Of a DNA stretch of 64,000 bases, positions 52,204 to 60,401 are shown piece by piece; within the stretch, counting starts at the first letter, position 1, and the number at the start of each line of letters is the position of its first letter. The position numbers were made by a program, and so were the translations under genes. The stretch covers positions 1 to 64,000 of the forward strand of contig NZ_FPBO01000010.1 in NCBI RefSeq assembly GCF_900116645.1. The letters run 5' to 3'. The DNA comes from Pseudoduganella namucuonensis (GTDB taxonomy: Bacteria; Pseudomonadota; Gammaproteobacteria; Burkholderiales; Burkholderiaceae_D). The notes under the pieces were generated by a model. The model saw only the letters and a list, made by a program, of their open reading frames with translations. It did not search any database and was not told where the DNA came from.

Positions 52204-53280
52204 ATGAAGACCCCGTACTGGATGCTCGCACTACTGAGTCCGCTGGCGGCCGGCGCGCAGAACCCGTCGGCCGTCACCGTGTACGGCGTGCTGGACGCGG
52301 GCGTGGTGGCCGAGCGCGGCTGCGCCGGCGAGTGCGCCGGCGCGCGCATCGGCGGCGGCGTGGCGAGCGAGTCGCGGCTGGGCGTGCGCGGCCGCGAGGC
52401 GCTGAACCAGGACGTGGCGGCGGTGTTCACGCTGGAGGCCGGCGTGCAGGCCGACACCGGCGCCTCCGACCCCGACGGCAAGCTGTTCGGCCGCCAGGCC
52501 TTCGTCGGCCTGGACAGCCGCTGGGGCGCGCTGACCCTGGGCCGCCAATACAACCTGCAGTACGAGACGCTGGTGGAGGTGGCCGATCCCTTCCACGGCG
52601 GCATGGCGGGCACGGCGACCAACCTGGCCGGCTACGTGCAGCGCCGCTACGACAACACCATCAAGTACGTGACGCCCACCGTGCGCGGCTGGAGCGCCGG
52701 CGCGATCTACGCGTTCGGCGAGTCGCCCTATAGCAGCAAGTTCAACCGCGCCTACGGCGCCACCATCGGCTACGAGCACGCGCCGTTCAACATCCGCATC
52801 GCCCACCAGCGCAAATACAACCTGTCCGACGCCACCGGCGTGGTGCCGGCGGTCGACTACTCGTCGCGCAACACGCTGGTCGCCGCCAACGTGGTGTTCA
52901 AGTCCGCCACGCTGTACGCGGCCTACGGCGTCAACCGGGGCATCGGCAGTTCGCCCTGGGACCCCTCCTATCCCTACGGCGCGCTGGTGGTGCCGAGCGC
53001 GTCGGACCGCAGCCACGACATCATCACCGGCGTGTCGCTGCCGAGGGGGGCGGCCACGTTCATGGTGTCGTACATCCACAAGAACGACCGCACCCTGGCC
53101 AACCGCGACGCCGACCAGCTGGCGGCCGGCGTCAGCTACGCGATGTCGCGCCGCACCAGCGTCTACGCCGCCTACGCCCGGATCAAGAACCGCAACGGCG
53201 CCGGCTACACGGTGGGCAACGCCTCCAGCGGCGGGCGCGGCGACAGCGCCGTCAACGTCGGGCTGCGCCACGCCTTCTGA
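52204..53280 (+). CDS. Gram-negative outer-membrane porin
   Basis: The 358-residue trimeric beta-barrel porin has a signal peptide (MKTPYWMLALLSPLAAGA), SAVTVYGVLDAGV at the mature start, alternating amphipathic strands and C-terminal phenylalanine (GLRHAF). The constriction-loop segment is around FGRQAFVGLDSRWGALTLGRQYN. This betaproteobacterial family passes small anions or organic acids. An in-frame extension upstream (41 codons) is not a signal peptide, so 52204 is preferred. Confidence 0.92.
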   Translation: MKTPYWMLALLSPLAAGAQNPSAVTVYGVLDAGVVAERGCAGECAGARIGGGVASESRLGVRGREALNQDVAAVFTLEAGVQADTGASDPDGKLFGRQAFVGLDSRWGALTLGRQYNLQYETLVEVADPFHGGMAGTATNLAGYVQRRYDNTIKYVTPTVRGWSAGAIYAFGESPYSSKFNRAYGATIGYEHAPFNIRIAHQRKYNLSDATGVVPAVDYSSRNTLVAANVVFKSATLYAAYGVNRGIGSSPWDPSYPYGALVVPSASDRSHDIITGVSLPRGAATFMVSYIHKNDRTLANRDADQLAAGVSYAMSRRTSVYAAYARIKNRNGAGYTVGNASSGGRGDSAVNVGLRHAF

Positions 53281-53304
53281 CGCGGGGCCCGCGCCGGCGC
53301 GGCC

Positions 53305-53856
53305 CTACTTGGCGGGCGCCTTGCCGCCGCAATCGGCGCCCAGCCACCGTCCCGTGCTTTCCACCGCCATCGTCTCCGGCTTGCCGCGCGCGCTGCTGGT
53401 GACGTTCATGTTCATCGTGTAGCCGGTCTCGCCCTGCAGGCGCACCTGTCCGGTGCCGCTGGACGGCGGCTTGGCGCATTGGAAGCTGACGTTCATGCCG
53501 CCGGCGACCGGCGTGCTGGTGGAGGTGCATTGCTCGCCCTGGCCGGTCGGCAGTTCCTTGCGCTCGGCCATCTCCCTGGTCATGCAGTAGGTGATGCGGA
53601 CGCCGCCGTCGCTGCCCATGGTCATGCCGACGCCCTGCTTGGCCATCATGTCTTCGATCATCTTGCGTTGTTCAGGGGGGAGGTTGGCCAACTGCTTTTG
53701 CGCCTCGGCCATGGCGGCCGTGGCCTGGCTGTCGCCGGATTTGACCTTGCTGTTCATTTCCCACAGGCCGGGGCGCATGGAGGTCGTGGCGGCGGAGCAG
53801 AAAGCGGCGCTGGCCGCGAGAGCGGCGGCCAGGACCAGTTGACGTTTGTGTTTCAT
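53305..53856 (-). CDS. DUF3617-family periplasmic protein
   Basis: The 183-residue protein has a signal peptide (KRQLVLAAALAASAAFCSA) and the DUF3617 opening MRPGLWEMNSKVKSGD. It then carries a Met/Gln-rich helix and paired cysteines (TYCMTREMAE, EQCTSTST, QCAKPPSS, ADCGGK). Function unknown. It stands alone, convergent with the porin gene. Confidence 0.88.
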   Translation of the reverse strand: MKHKRQLVLAAALAASAAFCSAATTSMRPGLWEMNSKVKSGDSQATAAMAEAQKQLANLPPEQRKMIEDMMAKQGVGMTMGSDGGVRITYCMTREMAERKELPTGQGEQCTSTSTPVAGGMNVSFQCAKPPSSGTGQVRLQGETGYTMNMNVTSSARGKPETMAVESTGRWLGADCGGKAPAK

Positions 53857-53930
53857 GGCAACTCCCGGGGTTGGAAGCCGCCAGCATACTCCAGATTCCG
53901 GGGGCGGGGTGCGCTGCCATGATGGCAGCG

Positions 53931-54077
53931 CTAGATGCCTCTTCCGCTGATCAGGCGCAGCAGCACCATGACGATGGCCACAACCAGCAGGATGTGGATG
54001 AAGCCGCCGATCGTGTACGAGGTCACGATACCGAGCAGCCAGAGAATAATCAGTACGACAGCGATAGTGTAGAGCAT
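53931..54077 (-). CDS. Tiny two-TM membrane protein, lmo0937/DUF5670-like
   Basis: A 48-residue protein, two hydrophobic helices (YTIAVVLIILWLLGIVTSYT and GGFIHILLVVAIVMVLLRLI) ending in SGRGI, the pattern of the lmo0937-type family. The ATG follows GAGAGGACACTATC. Such proteins are stress-associated; it lies in a stress cluster and has a GTGCG-type site 70 bases upstream. Confidence 0.85.
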   Translation of the reverse strand: MLYTIAVVLIILWLLGIVTSYTIGGFIHILLVVAIVMVLLRLISGRGI

Positions 54078-54146
54078 GATAGTGTCCTCTCGAATCGGAT
54101 GTTTATGTAGGAGATTTCATTATCGTGCCGGCACGTTTTCTGATCT

Positions 54147-54160
54147 GTTCGTTGCCGTAC
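54147..54160. promoter_or_regulatory. GTGCG-type palindrome, variant
   Basis: GTTCG-TTGC-CGTAC, between the 72-residue membrane protein and the tiny two-TM gene, 70 bases before the latter's start. Confidence 0.5.
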
Positions 54161-54167
54161 ACACCAT

Positions 54168-54386
54168 TCACTTCTTGGCGCCGAGCCGGGCGGCGGGGCC
54201 CGGTATCCAGCCCAGCAAGCCCACCAGGCCGGTCGCGCCCAGCAGGCCGATCAGCAAGCCGCCCGTCAGCAGCAGCGTGGCGGTGATTTCCGGCGATTGC
54301 GTCTCCGGCGCGTAGATCTCGTTGTACCCCATCCGCGCCAGCAGCAGTCCGGCCAGGATGGTCCAAGCCCAAAATACTTTACCCAT
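54168..54386 (-). CDS. Small two-TM hypothetical membrane protein (72 aa)
   Basis: No family recognised. Two hydrophobic segments (about 4-19 and 34-60, the second very Gly/Leu-rich) are joined by a short acidic loop, ending RLGAKK. The ATG follows AAGGGGATAATAAA. A GTGCG-type site lies about 80 bases upstream. Confidence 0.75.
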   Translation of the reverse strand: MGKVFWAWTILAGLLLARMGYNEIYAPETQSPEITATLLLTGGLLIGLLGATGLVGLLGWIPGPAARLGAKK

Positions 54387-54467
54387 TTTATTATCCCCTT
54401 TAGTGAAAAGCGGACGCCTTGTGTCACGGCGTAAGACCATTGTCGGGGGGCATGAGAAAGATGCTCT

Positions 54468-54481
54468 GTGCGATATCACAC
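54468..54481. promoter_or_regulatory. GTGCG-type palindrome
   Basis: GTGCG-ATAT-CACAC, a near-perfect inverted repeat 82 bases upstream of the 72-residue membrane-protein start. Confidence 0.6.
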
Positions 54482-54488
54482 ATACCGT

Positions 54489-54531
54489 AAAAAAGCCCGG
54501 AGCCTGGCCACAAAGCGGCCAGGGTCCGGGC
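54489..54531 (-). terminator. Terminator of the glycine-zipper gene
   Basis: A long hairpin with two stem blocks (GCCCGGA, GCCTGGCC) and an A/T run downstream on the minus strand. It follows the glycine-zipper gene 54559-55227. Confidence 0.8.
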
Positions 54532-54558
54532 AGGTCCCAGGGGAGGACAGGAGCCGGT

Positions 54559-55227
54559 TCAGCCCGCGCGCAGCGCGCCCTTGACGACACGCACCTGGTC
54601 GCCGTTGCGCCAGCCCGGCGGGGTGCTTTGATGGAAGGTGCGGGTGGCGCCGTTGTCCATGCGCACGGTGATGGTGTAGCTGCGCGTGGCGCGCACATTG
54701 CCCTCCACCTGGTTGCCCAGCACGGCGCCGCCGACGGCGCCGGCCACGGTGGCGATCTGGCGTCCGCTGCCGCCGCCGATCTGGTGGCCCAGCAGGCCGC
54801 CGACCACGGCGCCGGCGCCGGCGCCCAGGCCGCTGCCCTCGGCGCGCTTGGTGGTTTCACGCACGCTCTCGACCACGCCGCAGTTCTTGCAGACGGCGGG
54901 CGGCGGCGCGATGCGTTCGCGTTCGCGCACGGGGGCCGGCGCGGCTTGCGCCATCACCGGTTCGACGCGGCGCTCGGGCGCCGGCACATATTGGGTTTGC
55001 GACCGGGACGTCGATGCCGGCTCGGGCGCGACGGCGCCCAGGGCGGCCGCGCCGCCGTTGGCCGAGGTGCTCGACAGCGCGGGGGCGGCGCTGTAGCCGC
55101 CGCCGGTCGACGAGGGCAGCCAGCCCAGCAGGGCGGCCACGCCCAGCGTGCAGAACAGCACGACGGCGACGGCGGCCGCCAGCAGCAGCGGATGGGTGCC
55201 CGGACGGGTGGTGGGATTGGTGCTCAT
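54559..55227 (-). CDS. Glycine-zipper 2TM (SlyB-like) membrane-anchored protein
   Basis: The 222-residue protein has one N-terminal TM (about 13-37) and a Pro/Ala-rich linker, then a glycine-zipper pair in the C-terminal half (GLGAGAGAVVGGLLGHQIGGG, VAGAVGGAVLGNQVEGN) followed by a small beta domain (SYTITVRMDNGATRTFHQ). Glycine-zipper proteins oligomerise in the envelope and often respond to stress. ATG 55227 follows GGAGAACCCC; a longer frame upstream has no site. The upstream region is shared with the Crp/Fnr-type regulator. Confidence 0.87.
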   Translation of the reverse strand: MSTNPTTRPGTHPLLLAAAVAVVLFCTLGVAALLGWLPSSTGGGYSAAPALSSTSANGGAAALGAVAPEPASTSRSQTQYVPAPERRVEPVMAQAAPAPVRERERIAPPPAVCKNCGVVESVRETTKRAEGSGLGAGAGAVVGGLLGHQIGGGSGRQIATVAGAVGGAVLGNQVEGNVRATRSYTITVRMDNGATRTFHQSTPPGWRNGDQVRVVKGALRAG

Positions 55228-55292
55228 GGGGTTCTCCTTTTCGGCATATCGGACTGATGCACGGATTCTGCTCCGCCAGCGCCTCCGGTTCC

Positions 55293-55306
55293 GTGCGTCA
55301 CCGTAC
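55293..55306. promoter_or_regulatory. GTGCG-type palindrome in the Crp/Fnr-regulator promoter
   Basis: GTGCG-TCAC-CGTAC, in the divergent region between the glycine-zipper gene and the Crp/Fnr-type gene, 71 bases before the latter's ATG. Confidence 0.6.
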
Positions 55307-55376
55307 ATACATGGGGATTCATAGCCATTACGCTCTAAGCCAATGATGAAGAAATGTTAACTGCCGACTCCAGCCC

Positions 55377-56123
55377 ATGAACCTGACCCACGACACCGCC
55401 TACGGCAGCTCCGGACCGCCGCCCCTGCAGGAGAATCGCCTGCTGGCGAGTCTGCCGGAGGACGACTTGCTGCATCTCGAATCCATGTGCGAGGCCGTGC
55501 ACATGGAGATGGGCGACGTGCTCTATGAACCGGGACAGGCCATCCAATACATCTACTTCCCCAGCGACAGCCTGATTTCCCTGCTGGCCGTGGCCGAGGG
55601 GCGCATGACGCTGGAGGTGGGCTCGGTGGGCCGCGAGGGCATGATAGGCTCGTCCGTCGCGCTGGGGCACCAGCTGGCGCAGGTGCGCGCCGTGGTGCAG
55701 CGGGCCGGCGGCGCGCTGCGCATCCACGCGGCCGACTTCTGCGCCGAGTTCACGCGCATGGAGTCGCTGCAGCGCCTGCTGTACCGCTACACCGACACCC
55801 TGCTGGCGCAGGCGATCCAGATCGCCGTGTGCAGCCGCTTCCACGTGCTGGAGGCGCGCCTGGCGCGCTCGCTGCTGATCACGCGCGACCGCCTGCAGTC
55901 CGAGAAGTTCCACCTCACCCACGAGTTCCTGGCGCACGCGCTGGGCGTGCGGCGCGTGGGCGTGACCAAGGCCGCCAGCGCGCTGCAGAACCAGAAGCTG
56001 ATCACCTACAGCCGCGGCAACATCGAGATCCTCGATTCGGCCGGGCTGGAGGCCGTGTCCTGCCGCTGCTACGAGATGGTGAAGGACACCGGCAGCATCG
56101 GCATGGCCAACGTGTTCCTGTGA
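55377..56123 (+). CDS. Crp/Fnr-family transcription regulator
   Basis: The 248-residue regulator has a cyclic-nucleotide-binding-type domain (about 25-145; GDVLYEPGQAIQYIYFPSDSLISLL) and a C-terminal winged helix (about 165-230; HEFLAHALGVRRVGVTKAASALQ). It lacks the FNR cysteines and typical CRP arginine contacts, so the ligand is unknown. Its own promoter and several neighbouring ones carry the GTGCG-N4-CGCAC palindrome, which makes it the leading candidate to bind that site. A 40-base palindrome follows the stop. Confidence 0.9.
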   Translation: MNLTHDTAYGSSGPPPLQENRLLASLPEDDLLHLESMCEAVHMEMGDVLYEPGQAIQYIYFPSDSLISLLAVAEGRMTLEVGSVGREGMIGSSVALGHQLAQVRAVVQRAGGALRIHAADFCAEFTRMESLQRLLYRYTDTLLAQAIQIAVCSRFHVLEARLARSLLITRDRLQSEKFHLTHEFLAHALGVRRVGVTKAASALQNQKLITYSRGNIEILDSAGLEAVSCRCYEMVKDTGSIGMANVFL

Positions 56124-56136
56124 AAAAAAAGGAAGG

Positions 56137-56176
56137 CCCAAAAGACAACGGACCCGCGGGTCCGTTGTCTTTTGGG
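56137..56176. repeat. Perfect 40-base palindrome, likely bidirectional terminator
   Basis: Two exact 20-base arms with no loop (left arm CCCAAAAGACAACGGACCCG). It lies between the Crp/Fnr stop and the 3' end of a convergent gene, so it may end both transcripts. It may be a dispersed REP-like repeat. Confidence 0.85.
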
Positions 56177-56186
56177 ACGGGGACGA

Positions 56187-56399
56187 TCAACGCGGCGGCT
56201 TGTTGACCTGGTTGCCGATCACGCCGCCGACGGCCGCGCCGCCCACTGCGCCGGCGGTGCTGCCGCCGGTCAGCACGGAGCCGGCCACGCCGCCCACGGC
56301 GGCGCCGATGGCGGTGTTCTTGTCTTGCTGCGACATGCTGGAGCAGGCGCCCAGCGACAGGATGGCGGCGATGGCCGCGAGGTGTTTAATGGTTTGCAT
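56187..56399 (-). CDS. Glycine-zipper lipoprotein, OsmB-like
   Basis: The 70-residue lipoprotein has LGAC at the lipidation site and three glycine-zipper blocks (NTAIGAAVGGVAGSVLTGGS, AVGGAAVGGVIGNQVN). It resembles OsmB-type osmotic stress lipoproteins. The ATG follows AAGGAGAACCACC. Confidence 0.87.
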   Translation of the reverse strand: MQTIKHLAAIAAILSLGACSSMSQQDKNTAIGAAVGGVAGSVLTGGSTAGAVGGAAVGGVIGNQVNKPPR

Positions 56400-56420
56400 G
56401 GTGGTTCTCCTTGGGGTTGA

Positions 56421-56732
56421 TTACTTCAGACGCATGTCGTTGGTCACGCTCTTGACGCCGTTGATGCTGCGCGCCGCGGCCACCGCCTTGTCGATGTCCT
56501 CCTGCGAGGACACGAAGCCGCTCAACTGCACGGCGCCCTTGTAGGTCTCGACATTGATCTCCGAGGCCTTCAATTCGGGCTGCAGCACCATCGCGGCCTT
56601 GACGTTGGCGGTGACGACGCTGTCGTCGATGTATTCGCCGGTGCTCTCGGTCGTCGGGGTCGACGCGCAGGCCGCGAGGGCGCTGAGCGTCAGGGCGGAC
56701 AGCAGGGCGGGAAGGGATTTCACAATCTTCAT
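56421..56732 (-). CDS. BON-domain lipoprotein, paralogue 1
   Basis: The 103-residue protein has a lipobox (LAAC) and a single BON domain (about 35-103; GEYIDDSVVTANVKAAMV, GAVQLSGFVSSQEDIDKAV). BON domains bind membranes or phospholipid and occur in osmotic stress proteins. It is a close paralogue of the protein at 63497-63811. It is 21 bases upstream of the glycine-zipper lipoprotein, probably one operon. Confidence 0.9.
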   Translation of the reverse strand: MKIVKSLPALLSALTLSALAACASTPTTESTGEYIDDSVVTANVKAAMVLQPELKASEINVETYKGAVQLSGFVSSQEDIDKAVAAARSINGVKSVTNDMRLK

Positions 56733-56838
56733 GGCATGCTCCTGTTCTCGGAAAACGCGCCCGCGGGGAGCGCGGTACTGACAGGATCAGCTTACGTGCG
56801 CGGCGGCAAATGATCTGTTCGCCAGCGCACGGTGCGCC

Positions 56839-58890
56839 TTATTTGCGTTTGGCCGCCTGGCCGGGCGGCGGCGCCACCGGCTTGACGCGCGCCTGCCTGA
56901 GCAGCGCGGCGCATTCGCTGTTCTCGCCGGGGCCGGTGTTGATCAGGGGCAGCAGCGCCGCCGCCGGCGCCGCCACCACCGCCAGCGCCACCGCGCCGCC
57001 CGCCTTGAGCGCCAGCACGCCCTTGTCGACGCTGATGTCCGGGTCCTTGAACGTGCCCTTCACGTAGATCGGCGCGCGCAGCGAGATGATGCGCAGGCCC
57101 TTGCTGTCGGGCTTGAGCGTGAGGTCCAGCCGCTCGCTGGCGAGGTTGACGGCGCCGTCGACGTGGATGGTGGCGTCGTCGGTGTCGACCACGAACTGGC
57201 GCGTGCGCGCCAGGCCCTTGTCGACGGCGAAGTCGGCCGCCATGCAGTTGAGCTTGACCTGCTTGTCGCCGATCAGCTTGGTCAACACCACGCTGCCCAG
57301 GTTCAGGCCCATCTGCTCCAGCAGCAGCTTGCTGATGCTGCCCTGGTTGATCAGCGCCTTCAGTTCGCCGTTCGACGCGGCCAGCAGGGTCGCCACCGAA
57401 TTGCCGGTCGCGCTGAGCGAGGTGTCGGCGTTGATCTCGCCGACGCTGGCCTTCAGGCCGTCGAGCGAGGGGAACAGTTCCTTCAGTTTCAGGTGGCGCG
57501 CGCTGGCCTTGAGCTCGGCCCGGATCGCGTTCTTGCTGACATTGCCGCTGCCGTCCAGCTTGACGTTGGAGGCGAGCTTGCCGCCGGCCCAGTCGAAGTT
57601 CAGCGGCGTCAGCGCCAGCACGCCGTTCTTCAGGTGGAACTCGGTGTACAGGTTGGCGATCGGCAGCTGCTTTTCGCGCACGATGCGGTCGGCCTTGTAG
57701 CTGACGTCGGCGTCGATGCTGGTCCAGCGCTCGGTCTTGAAGGTCTCCACCGGCAGCAGCTTGTCGCCCGGCTGCACCGCCGGCAGGCCGCGCGCCCGCT
57801 TGCTGGCGTTGGAGTCGGCGCCCACCAGCGGCGCCAGGTCGGCGAACTGCAGCAGGCGCGAGCGCATCGCGCCGCCCAGGTGGTTGCGCGGTTGCTGTTG
57901 CTTGTATTCGAGCTTGCCGCCGATGTCGCTGGAACCGACCTTGCCGGTGAAACGGTCGTACACGTAGTGGCCGCCGTCCTTGCCCAGCGTGGCCGTCAGG
58001 TGGCCCTCGGTGCTGAACGGCGGCGTTTCCGGCAGCACGATGCCGGTCAGGCCGTACAAGCGCGCCATGCTGGGCGCGGACACCTTGAGTTTCATGTCCA
58101 GCGCGGCCAGCGCGGTGGGCTTGGTCAGCGTGCCCTCGACCGCGATGCGGGTGCCGCCCACGTTGACGTCGGCGGCGATGGGGAAGGGCGTGGTCTGCTG
58201 CCGCAGCGACAGCACGGCGCCGGCCTTGCCGCCGCCGGTGACGGGCGCGCCGTGCCAGTCGCCCTTGAGTTTCCAGGACACGCCGTAGGTCGGGTCGGCG
58301 TTGATGGTCTCGAGCTCGGCGGTGATGTCGGCCCTGCTCACCGCGTCGATGTATTGCACCGTGCCCTGGGTGAACACCACGCGCTGCAGGTCCAGCGTCC
58401 ACGGCGAGCGCTTGTCCTTCTTCTCGAAGGTCCAGTTGTTGGCGCCGTCGGCGGTGCGCTGCAGCAGCACGCTGGGCGACTCGAAGCGCAGCACCGGGAT
58501 CGAGATCTCCTTGCCCAGCAGGGCGAAGGGGTTCAGCGAGAACGAGAACTCGTCGACGCTGGCCATCTCGGGCGCCACCGGCGGCTCGGCCTTGGCGGCC
58601 AGCACGCTGTCCGGATTGCCGACGTGGACGTCGCGCGCCACCAGGTGCGGCCAGGGCAGGCGGTCGCGCCAGCCGCGCTGGGCCTCCGGCACGATCTGCT
58701 TTTCCCAGGTCAGCGACAGGTCGCCGCGGATGGCGAACGGGCGGCCGATGGCCTCGCTGGTCTTGGCGTTGAGCCAGGGCCGGGCACGGTTCCAGTCGTA
58801 ATTGAGCAGCACGATCAGCGCGACGGCGGGGATGGCGAGCAGGGCGGCGCCCGCCCCGAGGGCGATGCGGGTTTTGCGTGACAAGGTCAT
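56839..58890 (-). CDS. AsmA-family outer-membrane assembly/lipid-transport protein
   Basis: The 683-residue protein has an N-terminal TM (about 8-30) and a long periplasmic beta-rich chain with AsmA signatures (LNAKTSEAIGRPFAIRGDLSL near the start, GxLDLTL-type repeats, LDLTLKPDSKGLRIISLRAP near the end). AsmA-like proteins bridge the envelope and help phospholipid transport. ATG 58890 is followed by a clear membrane anchor (MTLSRKTRIALGAGAALLAI). It is divergent from the DUF4398 lipoprotein operon. Confidence 0.92.
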   Translation of the reverse strand: MTLSRKTRIALGAGAALLAIPAVALIVLLNYDWNRARPWLNAKTSEAIGRPFAIRGDLSLTWEKQIVPEAQRGWRDRLPWPHLVARDVHVGNPDSVLAAKAEPPVAPEMASVDEFSFSLNPFALLGKEISIPVLRFESPSVLLQRTADGANNWTFEKKDKRSPWTLDLQRVVFTQGTVQYIDAVSRADITAELETINADPTYGVSWKLKGDWHGAPVTGGGKAGAVLSLRQQTTPFPIAADVNVGGTRIAVEGTLTKPTALAALDMKLKVSAPSMARLYGLTGIVLPETPPFSTEGHLTATLGKDGGHYVYDRFTGKVGSSDIGGKLEYKQQQPRNHLGGAMRSRLLQFADLAPLVGADSNASKRARGLPAVQPGDKLLPVETFKTERWTSIDADVSYKADRIVREKQLPIANLYTEFHLKNGVLALTPLNFDWAGGKLASNVKLDGSGNVSKNAIRAELKASARHLKLKELFPSLDGLKASVGEINADTSLSATGNSVATLLAASNGELKALINQGSISKLLLEQMGLNLGSVVLTKLIGDKQVKLNCMAADFAVDKGLARTRQFVVDTDDATIHVDGAVNLASERLDLTLKPDSKGLRIISLRAPIYVKGTFKDPDISVDKGVLALKAGGAVALAVVAAPAAALLPLINTGPGENSECAALLRQARVKPVAPPPGQAAKRK

Positions 58891-58960
58891 GGCTTGGCCT
58901 TTCGGTATCTTCTTACTTGCAGTTTAGATGACAGCCTACACCAGCGCGTGGCGCCGCTAT

Positions 58961-58974
58961 GTGCGCCCGCGCAC
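58961..58974. promoter_or_regulatory. GTGCG-type palindrome, perfect copy
   Basis: GTGCG-CCCG-CGCAC, a perfect inverted repeat in the divergent region between AsmA and the DUF4398 operon, 41 bases from the second site. Confidence 0.65.
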
Positions 58975-59001
58975 CATGCCGGCGGACGATCGCCCGCCTA
59001 T

Positions 59002-59015
59002 GTGCGGCACCGTAC
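59002..59015. promoter_or_regulatory. GTGCG-type palindrome, second copy
   Basis: GTGCG-GCAC-CGTAC, 66 bases before the DUF4398 ATG. The 41-base offset from the first site puts both on about the same face of the helix. Confidence 0.6.
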
Positions 59016-59080
59016 TGAACCTCCGGCCCTTCGCGCCTATAACGTCACTACACCTTCCAAACCGTATGAGGAGAAGAACA

Positions 59081-59455
59081 ATGAACTCACGTATCTATGC
59101 ACTTGGGCTGGTGGCCGCGTTGGCTGCCGGCTGCGCCAGCCAGAAGGCGCCCGCCACCGCCGACGTCGCGGTGTCGCGCGCGGCGGTCGACAGCGCCACC
59201 TCGGCGGGCGGCGCCGAACTGGCGCCGGCCGAGATGACGGCGGCCCGCGAGAAGATGCTGCGCGCCAACCAGGCGCTGGCGGCCAAGGATTATCCGCTGG
59301 CGCGCGACCTGGCGTCGCAGGCCCAGGCCGACGCCAAGCTGGCGCAGAGCAAGGCCGGCTCGGCCAAGGCCAGCGCCGCGGCCGACGCGCTGCAGGACAA
59401 CATCCGCGTGCTGCGCGAAGAGCTGGACCGCGCCAACACCACCATCGTCAAATAA
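59081..59455 (+). CDS. DUF4398-like lipoprotein
   Basis: The 124-residue lipoprotein has a lipobox (AAGC) and a helical body (PAEMTAAREKMLRANQALAAKDYPLARDLASQAQADAKL), the DUF4398 pattern. The next gene begins 12 bases later and carries the same type of N-terminus fused to an OmpA domain. The start at 59081 follows GAGGAGAAGAACA; a longer in-frame extension has no signal features. Confidence 0.87.
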   Translation: MNSRIYALGLVAALAAGCASQKAPATADVAVSRAAVDSATSAGGAELAPAEMTAAREKMLRANQALAAKDYPLARDLASQAQADAKLAQSKAGSAKASAAADALQDNIRVLREELDRANTTIVK

Positions 59456-59467
59456 GGAGCCCGCATC

Positions 59468-60379
59468 ATGAAGAACCTGTTCAAACCCGCCGCGCTGGCG
59501 CTGGCCATCGCGCTGTCCGCCTGCAGCTCGGCGCCCACCACCACCAGCCTGCTGGACCAGGCGCGCGGCGACTACATGGCCGCCCAGAGCAACCCGTCGG
59601 TGGCGCAGTACGCGCCGGTCGAACTGCGCCAGGCCACCGCCGCGCTGGACCGCGCCAACGAGGCGGCCTCGCGCCAGGATAGCGCGGCCGAGGTGGACAA
59701 GCTGGCCTACCTGGCCAAGCAGCGCATCGGCGTGGCGCAGGAAGTGGCCAAGCAGAAGGCGGCCGAGGCCGCCGTGGCCGACTCGGCCCGCCAGCGCGAC
59801 CAGATCCGCCTGGAGGCGCGCACCGTCGAGGCCGACCAGGCCAAGCGCAGCGCCGAGCAGGCCAAGGCCGACGCCGACGCGGCGCGCGGCCAGGCCGACG
59901 CGGCCCGCATGGCGGCCGAGAGCCAGCTGGCCGCCACGCGCGACGCGCAGGCCAAGGCCGACGCGCTGGCCGCCCAACTGGCCGACCTGCAGGCCAAGCA
60001 GACCGAGCGCGGCATCGTCATGACCATGGGCGACGTGCTGTTCAACGTCGACCAGGCCGTGCTGACCGAGGGCGGCCAGCACACGCTGCGCAAGCTGGCC
60101 GACGTGATGCGCCAGAACCCGGACCGCAGCGTGATGGTCGAGGGCTTCACCGACAGCACCGGCAGCGCCGACCACAACCTGAGCCTGTCGCAACGCCGCG
60201 CCGAGGCCGTGCGTGGCGCGCTGATGGGCATGGGCATCGAGGGCACGCGCATCGCCACCCGCGGCTACGGCGAGGCCTATCCGGTGGCCGGCAACGACAC
60301 CGCCGGCAACCGCCAGCTGAACCGCCGCGTGGAGATCGTGCTGTCCGACGCGGGCCGCCAGATCAACGCGCGCCGCTGA
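59468..60379 (+). CDS. OmpA-family lipoprotein with DUF4398-like N-terminus
   Basis: The 303-residue lipoprotein has a lipobox (LSAC), a long coiled-coil (about 25-185, rich in Ala/Gln/Lys) and a C-terminal OmpA peptidoglycan-binding domain (about 190-300; VLFNVDQAVLTEGG, VEGFTDSTGSADHNLSLSQRRAEAVR, GYGEAYPVAGN). It links outer membrane and cell wall. It is in one operon with the DUF4398 lipoprotein and, probably, the ferritin-like gene 22 bases later. Confidence 0.92.
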   Translation: MKNLFKPAALALAIALSACSSAPTTTSLLDQARGDYMAAQSNPSVAQYAPVELRQATAALDRANEAASRQDSAAEVDKLAYLAKQRIGVAQEVAKQKAAEAAVADSARQRDQIRLEARTVEADQAKRSAEQAKADADAARGQADAARMAAESQLAATRDAQAKADALAAQLADLQAKQTERGIVMTMGDVLFNVDQAVLTEGGQHTLRKLADVMRQNPDRSVMVEGFTDSTGSADHNLSLSQRRAEAVRGALMGMGIEGTRIATRGYGEAYPVAGNDTAGNRQLNRRVEIVLSDAGRQINARR

Positions 60380-60401
60380 TTTACTTTGAAAAGGAAGCAT
60401 C

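Noticed and set aside
54468-54481. Classical CRP site (TGTGA-N6-TCACA)
   Set aside because: The inner bases do not fit; the GTGCG-N4-CGCAC reading fits this and the other sites better.
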